NCBI RefSeq assembly: GCF_026151205.1 | Contig: NC_087076.1 | Span: forward strand, 877,692 to 939,691 | Source: Bolinopsis microptera | Lineage: Eukaryota > Ctenophora > Tentaculata > Lobata > Bolinopsidae | Direction: 5' to 3' | Length of the DNA: 62,000 bases | Shown here: one piece after another, positions 12,001-22,954 of the stretch | Numbering within the stretch: the stretch's first letter is position 1 | Layout: every line of letters starts with the position of its first letter | The notes under the pieces: model-generated | What the model saw: the letters and a program-made list of their open reading frames with translations, nothing else | Database searches by the model: none | What the model was told of the DNA's origin: nothing | Position numbers and translations under genes: made by a program

Positions 12001-13471
12001 GAGTTTTTGGCATTCCAATGTAGTACACAATGTGACAAAGCCTCTAAGCTTTGTACAGACACACGACAAAAGTCACTAAAGTCACGTACCAGGCTATACA
12101 AAACCCACATACAACGTCCTCCCGTTATGAAACACGTGTAATCTAATTATAGCTTGCTGAATGCTGTGTGGAGCATCCCGGTAATCTCAACACGCTTCTA
12201 ACGCTCCGAACAATTACCCAACCCTCCTTGGTCCTCAACAATATATTATATTATAATATGTTTTCTGGTGGAGATGGTCCTCAGTTGATTTGGCACATTT
12301 AGGAAATACATCTTACCACCACAGACAGTATCTATATTCTACAGTATTGATTAATTATAATATAAAAACGTATTTATCAACCGCCCACAGCTTGTACTTA
12401 CTTAACTTGATTATTAAACTAGAGCGTTACAGAGCGTTACATTACACACAGCTTGTACTTACTTAACTTAATTATTAAACTAGAGCGTTACAGAGCGTTA
12501 CATTACACACAGCTTGTACTTACTTAACTTAATTATTAAACTAGAGCGGTACAGAGCGTTACATTACACACAGCTTGTACTTACTTAGAGCGTTACATAG
12601 CGTTACATTACACACAGCTTGTACTTACTTAACTTAATTATTAAACTAGAGCGTTACAGAGCGTTAGAGACTTTATGTTACAGGTGTTTCACCAGTAGCT
12701 TTCTTTTCAATATTGCCTCCCCCCCCTACATAAGTACATTTAAGGAGGCCGTTTTTTGACGATTTTTACAGGTCCAAGATTTTTAAAATTTAATAACAAA
12801 TTTTCTAAGGCCTATCTTAAAATTCTGGCCTGACAATCTCTTCTAAATGGTCCTTAGAACATATCCTGAAAGTTTCAGGGTGATTGCTCAACAAATGTAG
12901 GAGAAGATAGATTTTTAGACTCGATTTTCAGGGCGCGCGATTGAAAATCGTTCGTGCAATACAAATTACAATTACAAATAAGCGCTGACCTTTGACCGGC
13001 AATAATTTCGGCTAGGAACAATTTTTTTCCATGGGATCAAATACAGCTGATAGACATAACTCCCCTCTATCAGAAACAACTATAAAGTCAATTTCGAGAG
13101 AATTTTGATGAAGACCCCCCCCCCCCCCCCCGGCCCCTTAAATACCACTCATTAGAACGAACTGTAGTTAGGGCTTCTACTTGTTAATTCATATCAAATT
13201 CTTTTTAGTTGTCCAAACAATCAGAAATCAGGTATCAAAAGTAACAAAAAAATGCAATAGATACAGTAAGAATAAAAGTAAAACTTAAATATTATACTAA
13301 ATATCAATATTTCTCAGGTCCCTATCATACGCCGACGCAAGACAGCTGAAACCCTCCTTCTGTATCTTCAACACTAGGAAGATATACTCGAACTGTCACA
13401 AGGACCGGCCAGTGCTCAGGAATGCAAATCATCACTCTAAACGAACGTCGACAGTCACTGTTCCTGATCTA
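3025..13471 (+). CDS. DMXL: DmX-like protein (rabconnectin-3 alpha), N-terminal WD40 region, partial
   Basis: Nine exons join in phase to 431 codons: 3025-3150, 3548-3798, 3937-4040, 4500-4587, 4726-4850, 4963-5059, 5463-5685, 5808-5932, 13318-13471. All introns are GT-AG. The protein matches the start of DMXL1/2: GCDIVVLDDAF, then DWKCAWST, VSPDGRFFTTLS, a VLLTSCHDCIGRIWLE block (human LLTSCHDNVCRLWVE) and LPWSLSYADARQL (human IPVAFPTGDANSL). DMXL proteins are about 3000-residue WD40 scaffolds that bind V-ATPase V1 and promote its assembly and vesicle acidification. The first exon (about 30 residues) and everything after codon 431 are not seen on this strand. The 7.4-kb intron 5933-13317 contains an opposite-strand gene. 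Family identity is secure; exon ends are read by eye. Confidence 0.85.
5049..5086 (+). repeat. Two-copy duplication of a splice donor (25-bp spacing)
   Basis: The exon end CATTCTTACAG followed by GTT occurs at 5049-5061, the donor used in the exon model, and again 25 bp downstream at 5074-5086. The second copy is a potential alternative donor. Its use would insert 25 nt and shift the frame. Confidence 0.7.
5116..5449 (+). repeat. 32-bp minisatellite just upstream of an acceptor
   Basis: About ten copies of a pyrimidine-rich unit containing CTCCGCAACTAACACATCTG, some with a 5-bp insertion (AAGTC). The array stops about 12 nt before the AG at 5461-5462. Each copy has a CTAAC branch-point-like motif and pyrimidines but no AG of its own at the exon edge, so it multiplies branch-point sequence rather than the junction. 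Confidence 0.85.
5933..6528. other. AT-rich intron sequence
   Basis: This is the start of the 7.4-kb DMXL intron. I see no exon, RNA gene or repeat beyond AT-rich simple sequence. Confidence 0.5.
6529..10101 (-). CDS. Unidentified small protein, five exons, nested antisense in the DMXL intron
   Basis: Exons 10101-10060, 9635-9558, 9402-9361, 7887-7795 and 6744-6529 (stop included) are all phase 0 with GT-AG borders. They give a 156-residue protein starting MAAYGTRIALLFTK. The second exon has a heptad-like stretch (RLLGQRHIKILEKIEILK), the third is acidic, and the fourth holds three VVV-E/K-N/D repeats (VVVENVVVKNVVVED). The last exon is basic, with PKLSLEEVLLQHQAAA and an Arg/Thr-rich tail. 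No transmembrane segment or signal peptide is visible. I do not recognise the family. The agreement of phases across four introns supports a real gene; the short first exon is the weakest part. Every intron is stuffed with minisatellite or transposon, placed right after the donors. Confidence 0.6.
6890..7791 (-). repeat. 16-bp minisatellite abutting a splice donor
   Basis: About 56 copies of CTCTACTTTACTTGCC (plus-strand reading), with T/C and G/A variants. On the minus strand it starts three or four bases after the donor GTAC of exon 7887-7795 and fills most of that intron. Three frames stay open over long distances only because the repeat lacks stops; I reject these as genes. Confidence 0.92.
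7988..8066 (-). repeat. TATAGTGTATATTG array, left half
   Basis: Short tandem array of 14-bp TATAGTGTATATTG-type units. It is the left part of an array split by the insertion 8067-9273; the right part is at 9274-9348. Confidence 0.8.
8067..9273. mobile_element. Foldback-type nonautonomous element with G/C-run ends
   Basis: The left end is a G run followed by GGCCAATGGCATAAA; the right end is CCATTTTATGCCATTGGCC plus a C run, an inverted copy. Each end is itself a hairpin: TGGAGAAAATGGAG pairs with CTCCATTTTCTCCA nearby. The interior has a large inverted repeat (roughly 8230-8440 against 8500-8760) including AGGCAGGCCTCCCCTTTGCA. It has split a TATAGTG array, and TGTATAGTG on both sides is a plausible 8-9 bp target duplication, though ambiguous inside a repeat. 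No transposase frame is seen. Confidence 0.75.
9274..9348 (-). repeat. CACTATA-type array next to a donor, right half
   Basis: TATAGTGTATATTG copies. On the transcribed minus strand the array begins about 12 nt after the donor at 9360 (GTAAATACAAAG). Confidence 0.8.
9507..9526. repeat. Poly-G tract (20 nt)
   Basis: An uninterrupted run of 20 G in AT-rich surroundings, inside an intron of the nested gene. Confidence 0.95.
9787..10050 (-). repeat. CACTATA-type minisatellite next to a donor
   Basis: Irregular TATAGTG and TACAGTG units. In the sense of the nested minus-strand gene it reads CACTATAC and starts about 10 nt after the donor at 10059. Confidence 0.85.
10102..10549. other. No gene seen
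   Basis: Unique AT-rich sequence between the first exon of the nested gene and the 36-bp array. A promoter for the nested gene would be expected here, but no clear motif is visible. Confidence 0.4.
10550..11905. repeat. 36-bp minisatellite, about 37 near-perfect copies
   Basis: The unit is CTCAGTTTGTACGATGTGAA followed by CGGAACTGCACAAACG. The only common variant is GGAACT to GGACCT, seen in about six copies. Because 36 is a multiple of three and the unit has no stop in three frames, 450-530 codon open frames result on both strands; these are repeat artefacts. Homogeneity implies recent expansion or conversion. Confidence 0.95.
11906..12384. other. No gene seen
   Basis: Unique sequence between two arrays, with no supported exon on either strand. 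Confidence 0.4.
12385..12668. repeat. 61-bp tandem repeat, about five copies
   Basis: Units contain CAGCTTGTACTTACTTAACT and AGAGCGTTACAGAGCGTTAC. One copy is shortened by loss of the TTAACTTAATTATTAAAC part. Confidence 0.85.
12734..13146. mobile_element. Possible MITE with short inverted ends
   Basis: The left end ACATTTAAGGAGGCCG and the right end CGGCCCCTTAAATACC are imperfect inverted copies enclosing about 400 bp of noncoding sequence with an internal poly-C run near 13115-13130. No coding capacity. No clear target duplication was identified. Confidence 0.45.
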
Positions 13472-13666
13472 GTAAGTTATAGTCTCTGTTTCTTCAAGCT
13501 CATTGTATAAACATCTCTGATTTTAAATCATAAATGGCTATAATATAATATGCTTTGAAAGACCGACCTTTGCTATGCCATAAAAGCTTAAAAGTTTAAA
13601 GCAACAAATCAAAGTTTGTGCGAATATCGAAAGGACAATTCAGTATTGGAATGAAAAACATTTAGT

Positions 13667-15031
13667 TCATGATTTTCCCTTTGCCGAATGCTGAATTTGT
13701 TCGTTCTGCCGTAAATTGTTCAAGAAAGATTGATCAAGGGGCTGCACAGTTATAGTGTCGTTACTAACTCTGTTATCTTTAAAACACTTGAAAGGACTAG
13801 CAACCTGATTGCCCAGCGTTCCCTTAGCAACCTGATTCCCCAGCGTTGTTTTACTGTTTGATTTCCGAGCAGGGGATTGCAGTTCTGATTGTGAGTTTGT
13901 GTAAAACTGTATTGTAGGTTGACCGGGTTTAATGAGAGAAAACAGTTGATTCTTTAAGAAAACCTTAAACCTTTCGTTAACAACAGTGTAGATAATGGGG
14001 TTACCAAAGATACTCAGCTCGTAAAACATGATATCAGGTCTCATGGGCCAGTTCAGATCCTTCTTAGTTACAATCATGACAATCTTCCTGGCAATATAGG
14101 GCAGCCAGGAGACAGTGAAGAGAACAGAGACAGCTCCAATTGTAACAAGAGCCTGTCGAGCAGACTTACCAAGCCGAGCAGCGGACTTCCTGGCGATACA
14201 ATAGAGCCAGATATTACAGGTGATGAGGCCCAGGAAGGGTACTACAACATAAGGGCCGGCTATAACGAGGTTAACCAGTCCCTTCCTCTGGAACACTACC
14301 TCACAGTCTGAAGTGAGAGGCTGGAATACAGCCTGAGTGTTATGACACAGGTACACCACACTAGGTACCACTGACCACGCCCACACTACTATACTGAACA
14401 CGTTAGCTTGCTTGATACTTATAGTCTCCCTGAACTGGAAGGGGAACTTGCAGGAGAGGAGCCTGTAGAGGGAGATGGAGAAGATAAAGGCCATGTTAGC
14501 GGCCCCGGGTATGTAAACTGCGTGCGCGGATATGAAGCAGCACGTGGGCCCTAGTATCCACTGGTGGGAGTTTAAACGTACTGCAATGTCCGGGACTACC
14601 TGCGGAGGGGGGAGTTAGTCAGATGTATAGTGTTACAAACAATACCACGTGCACGCAAACTCGCGCACAGAACTGACGAATATATGTCCACACACTGTTG
14701 TTAGCAATAGTTGTATACTAGTGTAGGTTATTTTAATTAGCTTTCCCGCCCGTTAATAGCTAATTAAGTTAGTTTGAATTATACCAGTGTTATATTGTAC
14801 AATAATTAAACATACCTGTATCAATATGTACAACAAATCAGCAATCGCCAAGTTCCTCACAAACACTATGGATATATTGTCACCGCTGAAGGCTTTACGA
14901 TACATGGTTGCTATGGTAACGAGGGTGTTGCCAATGAAGCCGAACACACAGACGAACATTATAACGAGGAGGAGAAGATAGTGTTCAAACTGAGAGGAAC
15001 ACACTCCGTCATAGCTACTGGAGTTAGACAT
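13667..15031 (-). CDS. Class A (rhodopsin-like) G-protein-coupled receptor
   Basis: Exons 15031-14816 and 14599-13667 join in phase 0 to a 382-residue seven-helix receptor. The N-terminus is short (MSNSSS, a possible glycosylation site). TM1 carries GNTLV and TM2 LAIADLLY, the usual class A LAxAD form. The TM3 cysteine pair lies at residues 92-93, with a likely disulfide partner at Cys171. The DRY position reads LYR at 116-118, so the acidic residue is missing. TM6 has SWLPY at 236-240 and TM7 has NPIIY at 272-276. The tail is about 100 residues, Ser/Asn/Gln-rich, with an internal duplication of the type LGNQVA. The ligand cannot be told from sequence; loss of the Asp/Glu is common in expanded invertebrate receptor families. 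Confidence 0.9.
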
Positions 15032-15526
15032 CCTGCAACATTCCCGGGCTTAGTCATGTTAACAAAGAAAACTAAAAGTAACAATTTAAAATTTAGTTAA
15101 AAGTTGCATCCCATCGAATGAGTGTACATTTATCAAAGCTTTGAACAATTGTAATTTAATTTTTACACCATGAACAGCGACTAATGAATTAGCTACAAAA
15201 AGTAAGCAATGATGTCAAGGAATATTAATAGTTATTTTAATTATCTAAATATTAACTTCATGAGGTCACTCCTCATGGAGGTAAAAGTTGAAAATTAATG
15301 ACATTTTTTAGTAACAGTAAAGTTAAGTTTTTCTCATTAACTGGAATTTGACTTTATTAAAATGATTTTTATCGAAATGTTCGAAAAAACTCTCTTTTTT
15401 AACTTATCGTTGACCAGTTACACTTATGTTTCCCCACAACGCATACTTTTAAAAGTTGTGAGTGACAATGTTCCAACTTTTCACCAAACTGTAACCGGAG
15501 ACGTGACAGTCTGTATGGTAGTAGAG
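15032..15526. other. Upstream region of the GPCR, no gene seen
   Basis: AT-rich sequence that would hold the receptor promoter. No distinct element is recognised. Confidence 0.4.
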
Positions 15527-15564
<38 letters not shown>

Positions 15565-15591
15565 ACCCCCGCCCCCCCCCCCCCCCCCCCC
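15527..15591. repeat. Poly-C tract, 65 nt
   Basis: 65 bases of almost pure C (one A, one G). It is the longest of many G or C runs in this AT-rich window. Confidence 0.95.
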
Positions 15592-18109
15592 TAGTAGATC
15601 ATCATGATGTCTGGTTAGGTAGGATTCCTTCATTAATTGTTGACGTCTCATGATGCGCGTGAAGTTGTCTCAATATACACACCTGTGTCCTGTACTGTGT
15701 ACGTGCTATTATACGACACAAATTGCGCTGCTCTCTAATGAGACGTATTATAATAAAGAGCCAAATCGAGGACCAGTGAAAATCGAAACGCACGGAAATT
15801 TGGGTCTTAGAACTCTAAATTTACAATTATTTATTACCTTCGTTAAATTCGCACCCTAAGCTAAGAAAAAGAACACCTGATGGTCGCGTGACAGCTGTGT
15901 TGTGAGTTGTAACACACTGTGTACGTGTTATTATTGAAGTTATTATTAAAGTATAATGCTTTGTTGTTGTGTACCGGGGTGTTCCGTCCTTTTTTTTTTT
16001 TCTTTTTTTTTTAATATTTTTTTTTTTATTTAAAGAGAGGCTGGGCATAGAAAGCCCACTAGAGGATAGCATTAAGATGCTTTGCCTACCTCTGGGATGA
16101 GGGGGGGTTTATCGGAGACAACAGTGTGAATTGTGGAGGACGGTGGTGGTAATGATCTGAATGGGAATACCGCGCTTTGGTACCAGATGAGTTTATAAAT
16201 CAGTTAGGCAAGGCTGCATATGTAATGTGTTAATGCGCTAAGTTACGCCAGTCTGATCCAGTTCTTCTGGTACTATTAAGCGTTTGGTGCGGTTTGTGAA
16301 GTTGACGATTGTGTTCCGTCCTGTGGAACAGGAGAAGTAGAAATAGCTACAAGTACTATTGAACAACAACAAGTGGTAACACTACAGTAACAGCAAGTGG
16401 TACAGCGAGACAGACACTACAGTAACAGCAAGTTATGTAGGAACAAGACGTTTCCAATGAGGATCAAACTTCACACTCTCCAATCACATTCTTAAACAAT
16501 TAACTGAATTGGAGTCAATTCATTGAATTGTTGGTTCACCTAAAATAATTCTTAACAAAACAAACAAAAGATCTGGCATTCGTCCCCCCCCCCCCCCCCC
16601 CCCCTGCTCCGCTGGCAGTATTTTGCACCCAAAATATTAGATTACCAATCATATAATCTAGATGAACTGGATGAAGAAAGAAAACTATAAAACTGATGAC
16701 CAAGTAAAGGTATTAAAATATTAGTCTGGTTGTCCAGAGCCGTCACAAAGCTTTATTTCCGGTCAGTTACCGTAACATGTATACAGTAACAGACTGCCCA
16801 ATAAGCTAATACCCGGAATTGCTCTTGTGAGCAGGTAAACTAATGGGCACCCGAGAAACTGTTAGCTATTACGATTACCTAATATCGCACACACAATGTG
16901 TCGTCAACATTCAGCGCACTTACCAACTTAGTTTACAAGAGTTAGATAAAAGGCGACTCATTGTGTTCGACTGGGAAATACTAAGGAAGTGATGTGATAA
17001 TGTACACGTGCACATTGTATGTGCACGTGCATATTGTATGTGCACGTGCATATTGTATGTGCACGTGCTGTCAAAATGAATAGTTTCTGCCTACTACAAT
17101 AACGATATCAACCTGACTTTTAAAAAGTGCAGCGCTGTTTTACCAGCCAGGTGTTTGATAAATACCTGCTTTGTTTATGGGGATTCAAAGAGAGCTCTCA
17201 ACAAAAAGATGAACATTATCAGATTTCATAAAACGCCAAATAAGCCATTATACTTGTTAAAGTGATTATTTTTTAAACCAATTACAACACTAAAAATATA
17301 TTACATTTATTAAGAATGTAAACTAATTAAAACACTAAAAATCTATTACATTTATTGAGGACGTTACAGAAGGAATTAATTTAATGTAGTTGAAGAGTCC
17401 TCACTTTCCGCAAAAACCGTAAAAGATATACAGCTGAAACCTTTTTGATGGTTTCAGCAAATGCTTTAATGGCCTCCAAATCAGCATGAAAAAATAAAAA
17501 ATTGGACAAGGAATAGGAGTTTTAGAGCCCAAAATTTGGACCCCCAAGTGGTGTCAAAAACGTGAATTAAATAGGTAATAATTATTTTAGTCTTTTGAGT
17601 CTTGACACCGTTTTAGGGTTATACGCGTTCCTGCTAGTATGTATGATATTTAAAGGAAACTACCCTATAAAAGCAGAATAAAACAAATAAAGTACAGTTA
17701 CAAGAAATAAAACACATAAAGACATGACAACCCCGCGGGCACAAGCTCCTCGAAAGTTCGGTCAGTTTGTTGAGCAATTACTACGCTGGTAAGTACAGGT
17801 GAGCTCTGGACAACAACACTTAGTCCACGTTGTTGACAGGTCAGTCACATCAATTAGCATTGACTAGTTACAAGAACTTAATGAGAAGCAGGAATTACTG
17901 TATCTAAACTTAAAGAAAAAAGCAAGTATAATCACAACGCAACGATAACTTTCCGAGAAAGGTTTTAGTGAACAACTTGGTGACAGGACACTATTTACTA
18001 CAACAACCCTGGGAATACACTGATACTCTATTTTTTGAGCGGGCTTCGAGCGAATATTTTAGAATGATGAGATACTAATGAGATCATCAGTTACTGGACA
18101 ACTTGAAAT
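15592..18109. other. Intergenic, no supported gene
   Basis: Contains a T-rich run at 15990-16030, a poly-C run near 16585-16603 and a short 20-bp repeat at about 17000-17070 (GTGCACGTGCATATTGTAT, with CACGTG palindromes). No exon with convincing similarity was found on either strand. Confidence 0.5.
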
Positions 18110-18240
18110 TGGGAACTGTTTTACACGAGTTTACTTTCTTATCAAACGCCTCTTCCACCACACTAAACGCCTCTTCCACTCCACTACACTCCTCTTCCAC
18201 CTCACTACACGCCTCTTCCACCCCACTATATTCGACACTG
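18110..18240 (-). repeat. 24-bp repeat encoding VEEA-type units
   Basis: Four to five copies of a unit containing CGCCTCTTCCAC. On the minus strand it lies in an open frame of 64 codons (18281-18087) with repeated SGVEEA/SEVEEE motifs. It may be a short acidic exon or only a minisatellite; there is no supporting neighbour exon. Confidence 0.4.
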
Positions 18241-18720
18241 AACCCCTCTGAGAAGTAGTAACCTCTCGATAAGTTTGTCATATTAACTTATCGAGTTACC
18301 CGAAGGCCTATTTATGAGGATTCGTGTTCAAAAGAAAGAAGATAAGCTTTCTGTTTCTCTGCATCACAAACATCCCCCCCCCCCCCAAGATAATTAATAA
18401 TAAGCTGCTGATAGATGCTGGGTATTATTATCAGAGTCTAATGAGCTTTAGAGATCCTGTGGGATCCCACAACAGATGCCTTCATTAGCCGTGTAGTATG
18501 AGGTGGTGTTAGGAGAGTTGATAAGTGCTATGATCAATTTTCCCTACGATGTAGTTGTACCTTTAATTCTTTTGAGTGAAAAAGTGTGACTGGAAAAAAG
18601 TGAAACATATTTACAATTTACATACTATGTTTTTTATAAATGAGTGGGATTCGTGCATGGTAAAATTGCGGAAAATAACTTTGCGAAGGAGGAATTTCAC
18701 GGTAATTAATTAACACATGT

Positions 18721-18820
18721 NNNNNNNNNNNNNNNNNNNNNNNNNNNNNNNNNNNNNNNNNNNNNNNNNNNNNNNNNNNNNNNNNNNNNNNNNNNNNNNN
18801 NNNNNNNNNNNNNNNNNNNN
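18721..18820. other. Assembly gap (100 N)
   Basis: Exactly 100 N, the usual placeholder for a gap of unknown size. Order and orientation of the sequences on either side depend on scaffolding. Confidence 1.
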
Positions 18821-19002
18821 AATGTAGACTAACTTTTCACGCTTGATCTTTCTCGGTAAATGAGGCTAATTTTATCACTGTTCAAAATTTAGTCGGAGGC
18901 CATGAATAGCAGAAATCTGATCCTTTCAAGAAGGTGTTATACGGCGTGGGTCCCTGACACCACCTCGTATAATACCTCCAACCTCTCATAAAACGGCCAT
19001 AC

Positions 19003-21184
19003 GTATATGGACACGTTCATTTGAGTTTGAGGATATTGGTAAATATAAGTGACCCTATTAAATGGCACAGTGTAGTTGAATTTGTCACACTATGAAATTA
19101 CATAAACCCTTGATGGTTAGGATAATCGTATCATCCTCTAGGCTAACTTTGTCACATAACGATATCTTAATCAGGTGATAAGATATCGCTTAAATACGGC
19201 CGGCACGGAAATGGTTACATTGTCACACTATAAACATGTGACGGAGTAAATATGGACCCCTTGCTGCCGTTTTTGACCAAATTTTTGAGTGTTCAGTTGA
19301 TTGGATGGGTACATATGACCATTACCTACATATTTGACGACTTTTTTCGTTAGATGGTGCACTCAGGTTTACTCTGTCACACATTAAAGAAAATATGTGA
19401 TGAATGTTTAGGGCACCCTGATAAGCAATGCTGAGTAGTGTAGGTTTATTTGATGGCCTGAAAGTGCTGGGAATTGTTATTATATCATATAGTCGTAAGG
19501 AATTAAAACACAGAAGGCACAACCAAGTTTACTTTGTCACATAATCTTGATGATATCTGAACATGTGTGAAATTGAACAAATAATGATATACCAGCTTAA
19601 ACCCCTTATATTACGTACTATGGATCAAACAACACTGCTAGTACCATGCACCAGTCACATGAATCATTATCAGGTGGTAATATGTTAACAGTGTCACAAT
19701 TAAACTACCACAACATGGTCAAAAATAGGATAATTTCGTCACAAAAAAATTATTATAACTCTGTTAGCTCCTTGCTGGCAAAATAACTAGTTTATCGAAA
19801 AATTTTTGATGATTAAGTTTCATAGTATTCTAATAGAGTATAGTTCTTCAAAATAGGGGCAAGATATGTTTACTTGGTCACATCAGTTATTATAAGAGTT
19901 AGGTAATCGTCATCAGATTAAAAGATATTTTTCGTAGTTTGGATCGATTAATATACCTGTAATAAAGCACCCTTTGCCAATTTTAACGTGCACTATCTTG
20001 ATATTGTTGGGGCAGGGAAAGTTAATTTTGTCACATTTTCAGTGTCATTGACAAATCAATCTAAAATTGTTAAAATTGAGCTCTGATGTTCTGGACAATA
20101 TTCTTCCAATCGTTTCTGAAAGAATGTTGAATTCTAATAGAGTTATAGATCTTCAAAATAGGGGCAAGACATGTTTACTTTGTCACATCAGTTATTATAA
20201 GAGTTAGGTAATCGTCATCACATTAACATATATTTTGTAGTTTGGATTGATTTCTATAGGCAATAAAGCATTCTAGTATGCCAATTTTAACACACTATCT
20301 TGATATTGTTGGGGCAGGGAAAGTTAATTTTGTCACATTTTTAGTGACTTTGACAAATTTAACCTAAAATTGTTAAACTTAAGAATGTTGAATTCTAATA
20401 GAGGTATAGAATATAGATCTTCAAAATAGGGGCAAGACATGTTCACTTTGTCACATCAGTTAATATAAGAGTTATCATAAGAGACTATTTCATTCTATAA
20501 TCATTGTTTTAAACCTATTTACGATTTCGTATAATTTCTTGTGACAATGTAAACATCAACTGATCTTAACTCGCATCAACTACATTGTCATCATATAAAG
20601 TTTTCCCGCCTTTCAAACCAAAATCAGATACATTAAATAATTCGCCCAAAATTTAAAATTTCATATATTGTGACAGAATTAACCTCATTTCCCAATAACC
20701 AAGTGCCTGTATTAGCTAACTATTCAAAACGATATATTTTAGGGCTATGATTGGTAGAGCAACCATCAAATAATGAGTTGAAAGGGTTTTTAGGACACCT
20801 CACATTAGAATAGAGGTATGGTATCATGAGTGTGACAAAGTTACCCAAATATTGCCTTGCAACCGTTCGATCCGTGCCCATTAACCAATGTTGTATCATA
20901 ATTGTAAGATTGACCTAATTTACTGTATTTCAGACCAAGGAATGATAATTAGACAACTGCAGTTAACTAAGTCACACAAAATGTGACATTTGAACCATTA
21001 TAGTGCCTAACAACAATAGATTTTCTTTCTGAGCGGTGCATATGGGAGTAAGGGTTACGTGGCTAATGTTCAGAACTTCTGAACATGCTAGGTTAATAGA
21101 TGTCAAAATTAAGCCACTATCGTCGAAAACGCTATTATTTTTGTTTACCAATATCCTCAAACTCAAATGAACGTGTCCATATAC
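19003..21184. mobile_element. 2.2-kb nonautonomous element with 41-bp terminal inverted repeats
   Basis: The 41 bp at 19003-19043 (GTATATGGACACGTTCATTT...) recur almost exactly inverted at 21144-21184. The interior is non-coding and built from diverged repeats, each with a TTACTTTGTCACA or TGTGACA motif. About 290-bp units around 19830, 20130 and 20390 share GGGGCAAGA and TTGTTGGGGCAGGGAAAG. It lies in the Porcupine gene just downstream of exon 4, toward the gap. Confidence 0.8.
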
Positions 21185-21276
21185 ATGCATATATACATAT
21201 ATACGCATATACGTAATTTATAAGTTAGAAACTGTAATCCGACAGAAGGAAAACATGATCCTTTTTTAAAACTTAC

Positions 21277-22618
21277 AAATATGGCAAGTTTGCTTTTCTT
21301 GTAATCAGGGAGGGTAACGAAAGGACCGAATACAAGTGAGACGGGAGAGAGACTGTAACCAGAGAACAGAAGCAGAGAAGGAGGATCCACTACACCTGCA
21401 TCAATATCAAACCCTACAGAGGTTGTTTTCATCAGTAGCAAGATTATTGTGCCACGGATCTGGTGCCACTGTTCAGGTGCCACAACCAACAACTCACTGA
21501 AAAGGCAGAGGTTAAAATATCACGATGCCCGATTTTAATAAATGGAGAAAAAACATTATCAGTTACTGAACGTCAGGCACCTGGTTTAAAATTTTCTAGA
21601 TAATATCTCGCGTAGTTCTTACCAGATAAAAACAAAAGCTAAGTTTATGAGAAGAATAGCAGCACCACACTTTCCACTGCTAGAGGAGAATATCAGGACA
21701 GCATACGATATCACAACTAAAAACACTGAGGGAGAGATCGTTATTTTTTAAGAGGAAATTGTTTAATTTTTTTCTAGAATGATTGCATGTTAGATAGAAG
21801 TGGCAAAACGAGTAAATAAGTTTAATTGTAAGTCAAATGTCTAGATTGAAATTACAATATTTCCAACTTAGAATTAATCAATTCTAAGTGGTATCTACTC
21901 AAGATCATATAATTGTAGATCTGTCTAAACTACTTGATGTCTTAACGTATACTTAATGTTTACTTAATGTTTACTCGCTACTTAATTTCTAATCAATAAG
22001 GTCCATCTGAATTCTGATGGCAATTGCACGATCGTCAATTTCGAAGTTTTAAGGTTTATTATCGATAAAAGCATTTAATTTAAACTGAAGACATGATAGT
22101 AAGTCAAAACTGTATAATAAGTTACTACCTATAAAGAGGGTACTGGACTGATAGAACAGAAAAGCACACAGAATCCCGAGCAGCGTGTCTACGATGAAAG
22201 TCAACTTCTCCAATTGTAGCTGATTTAATATGCTTACCTGCGACAAATAGTAGTAAACCTTAATTGGCGAATAAATTGTTGGAAAATTTAGGGTCAATTC
22301 TAGTAGTTCAAGCTAATTGATATTGAACACTGTTTATCTTAACAATTTAGCTTTACCTGATGACTTTCTCCACAACTGACTTCAAAATTTTAGTTTCATA
22401 CCATGAATATTTTGAGCTGATGAATAAGTATAATCTGATATACTCACGATTGCAGCAAGACCAAAGAGTTTGAGAAAGACAGCAGTAACCTGTCCTACAA
22501 CCGGTAATACACAGTAGTGTAGAGTGGACTCCAATACGTTGTCATGGTAACTATCATCATTGTAACTGTCTTCATAGTAAGCGTTGTCATGGTAATATTC
22601 GTTGTCATCAGCTTCCAT
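21277..22618 (-). CDS. PORCN: Porcupine-type membrane-bound O-acyltransferase, N-terminal part
   Basis: Four exons (22618-22448, 22219-22129, 21725-21623, 21496-21277) join in phase to about 195 residues. After an acidic, Tyr-rich N-terminus (MEADDNEYYHDN) come several hydrophobic helices. A block then matches human PORCN: EQWHQIRG (human TWHKMRG), MKTTSVGFDID (human MKAVSLGFDLD), FSGY and FGPFVTLPDY (human FGPWISFHSY). Porcupine is the ER multipass enzyme that attaches palmitoleate to Wnt proteins. The second half, with the catalytic Asn/His and most of the MBOAT core, is not found. Downstream there is a 2.2-kb inverted-repeat element and then the N gap, so the gene is either cut by the assembly or truncated. 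It is divergently placed from no clear partner; GLOD4 lies upstream on the same strand. Confidence 0.85.
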
Positions 22619-22902
22619 GACTAAATGTTTATGATAGTTTAATGTTATCAGATTATGGGTGAAATTTTATGAGACAATAATGGGCAGCCAGTTAAAGCTA
22701 TGAATTTATAAGTACACATGACCCAGTATTTAGAATTCATTGTTGCGGTAACTCAATTGATATTGAAACACTGTATCAATCAGAAAGTTATAAAAAATCA
22801 AAACAATTTAAACATTGAAAGGAACAAAAAGAATTTTGGATTAAAATAATCAAAGTTGAGTAATTTTATAAACACAGTCTACCGATTTAAGCTCATATGA
22901 GT

Positions 22903-22908
22903 TTTATT
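22903..22908 (-). terminator. AATAAA polyadenylation signal of GLOD4
   Basis: AATAAA on the minus strand about 47 nt beyond the GLOD4 stop codon. Confidence 0.6.
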
Positions 22909-22954
22909 TTATGACATATATATAAATACAGCTATAATGTTATTTCCATTTTTT

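Noticed and set aside
10474-12069. Long open frames of 450-530 codons on both strands
   Set aside because: All are readings of the 36-bp array, open because the unit length is a multiple of three.
15362-15607. 81-codon frame ending in a proline run
   Set aside because: The second half is the poly-C tract and the first half lacks similarity or splice signals that fit a neighbouring exon.
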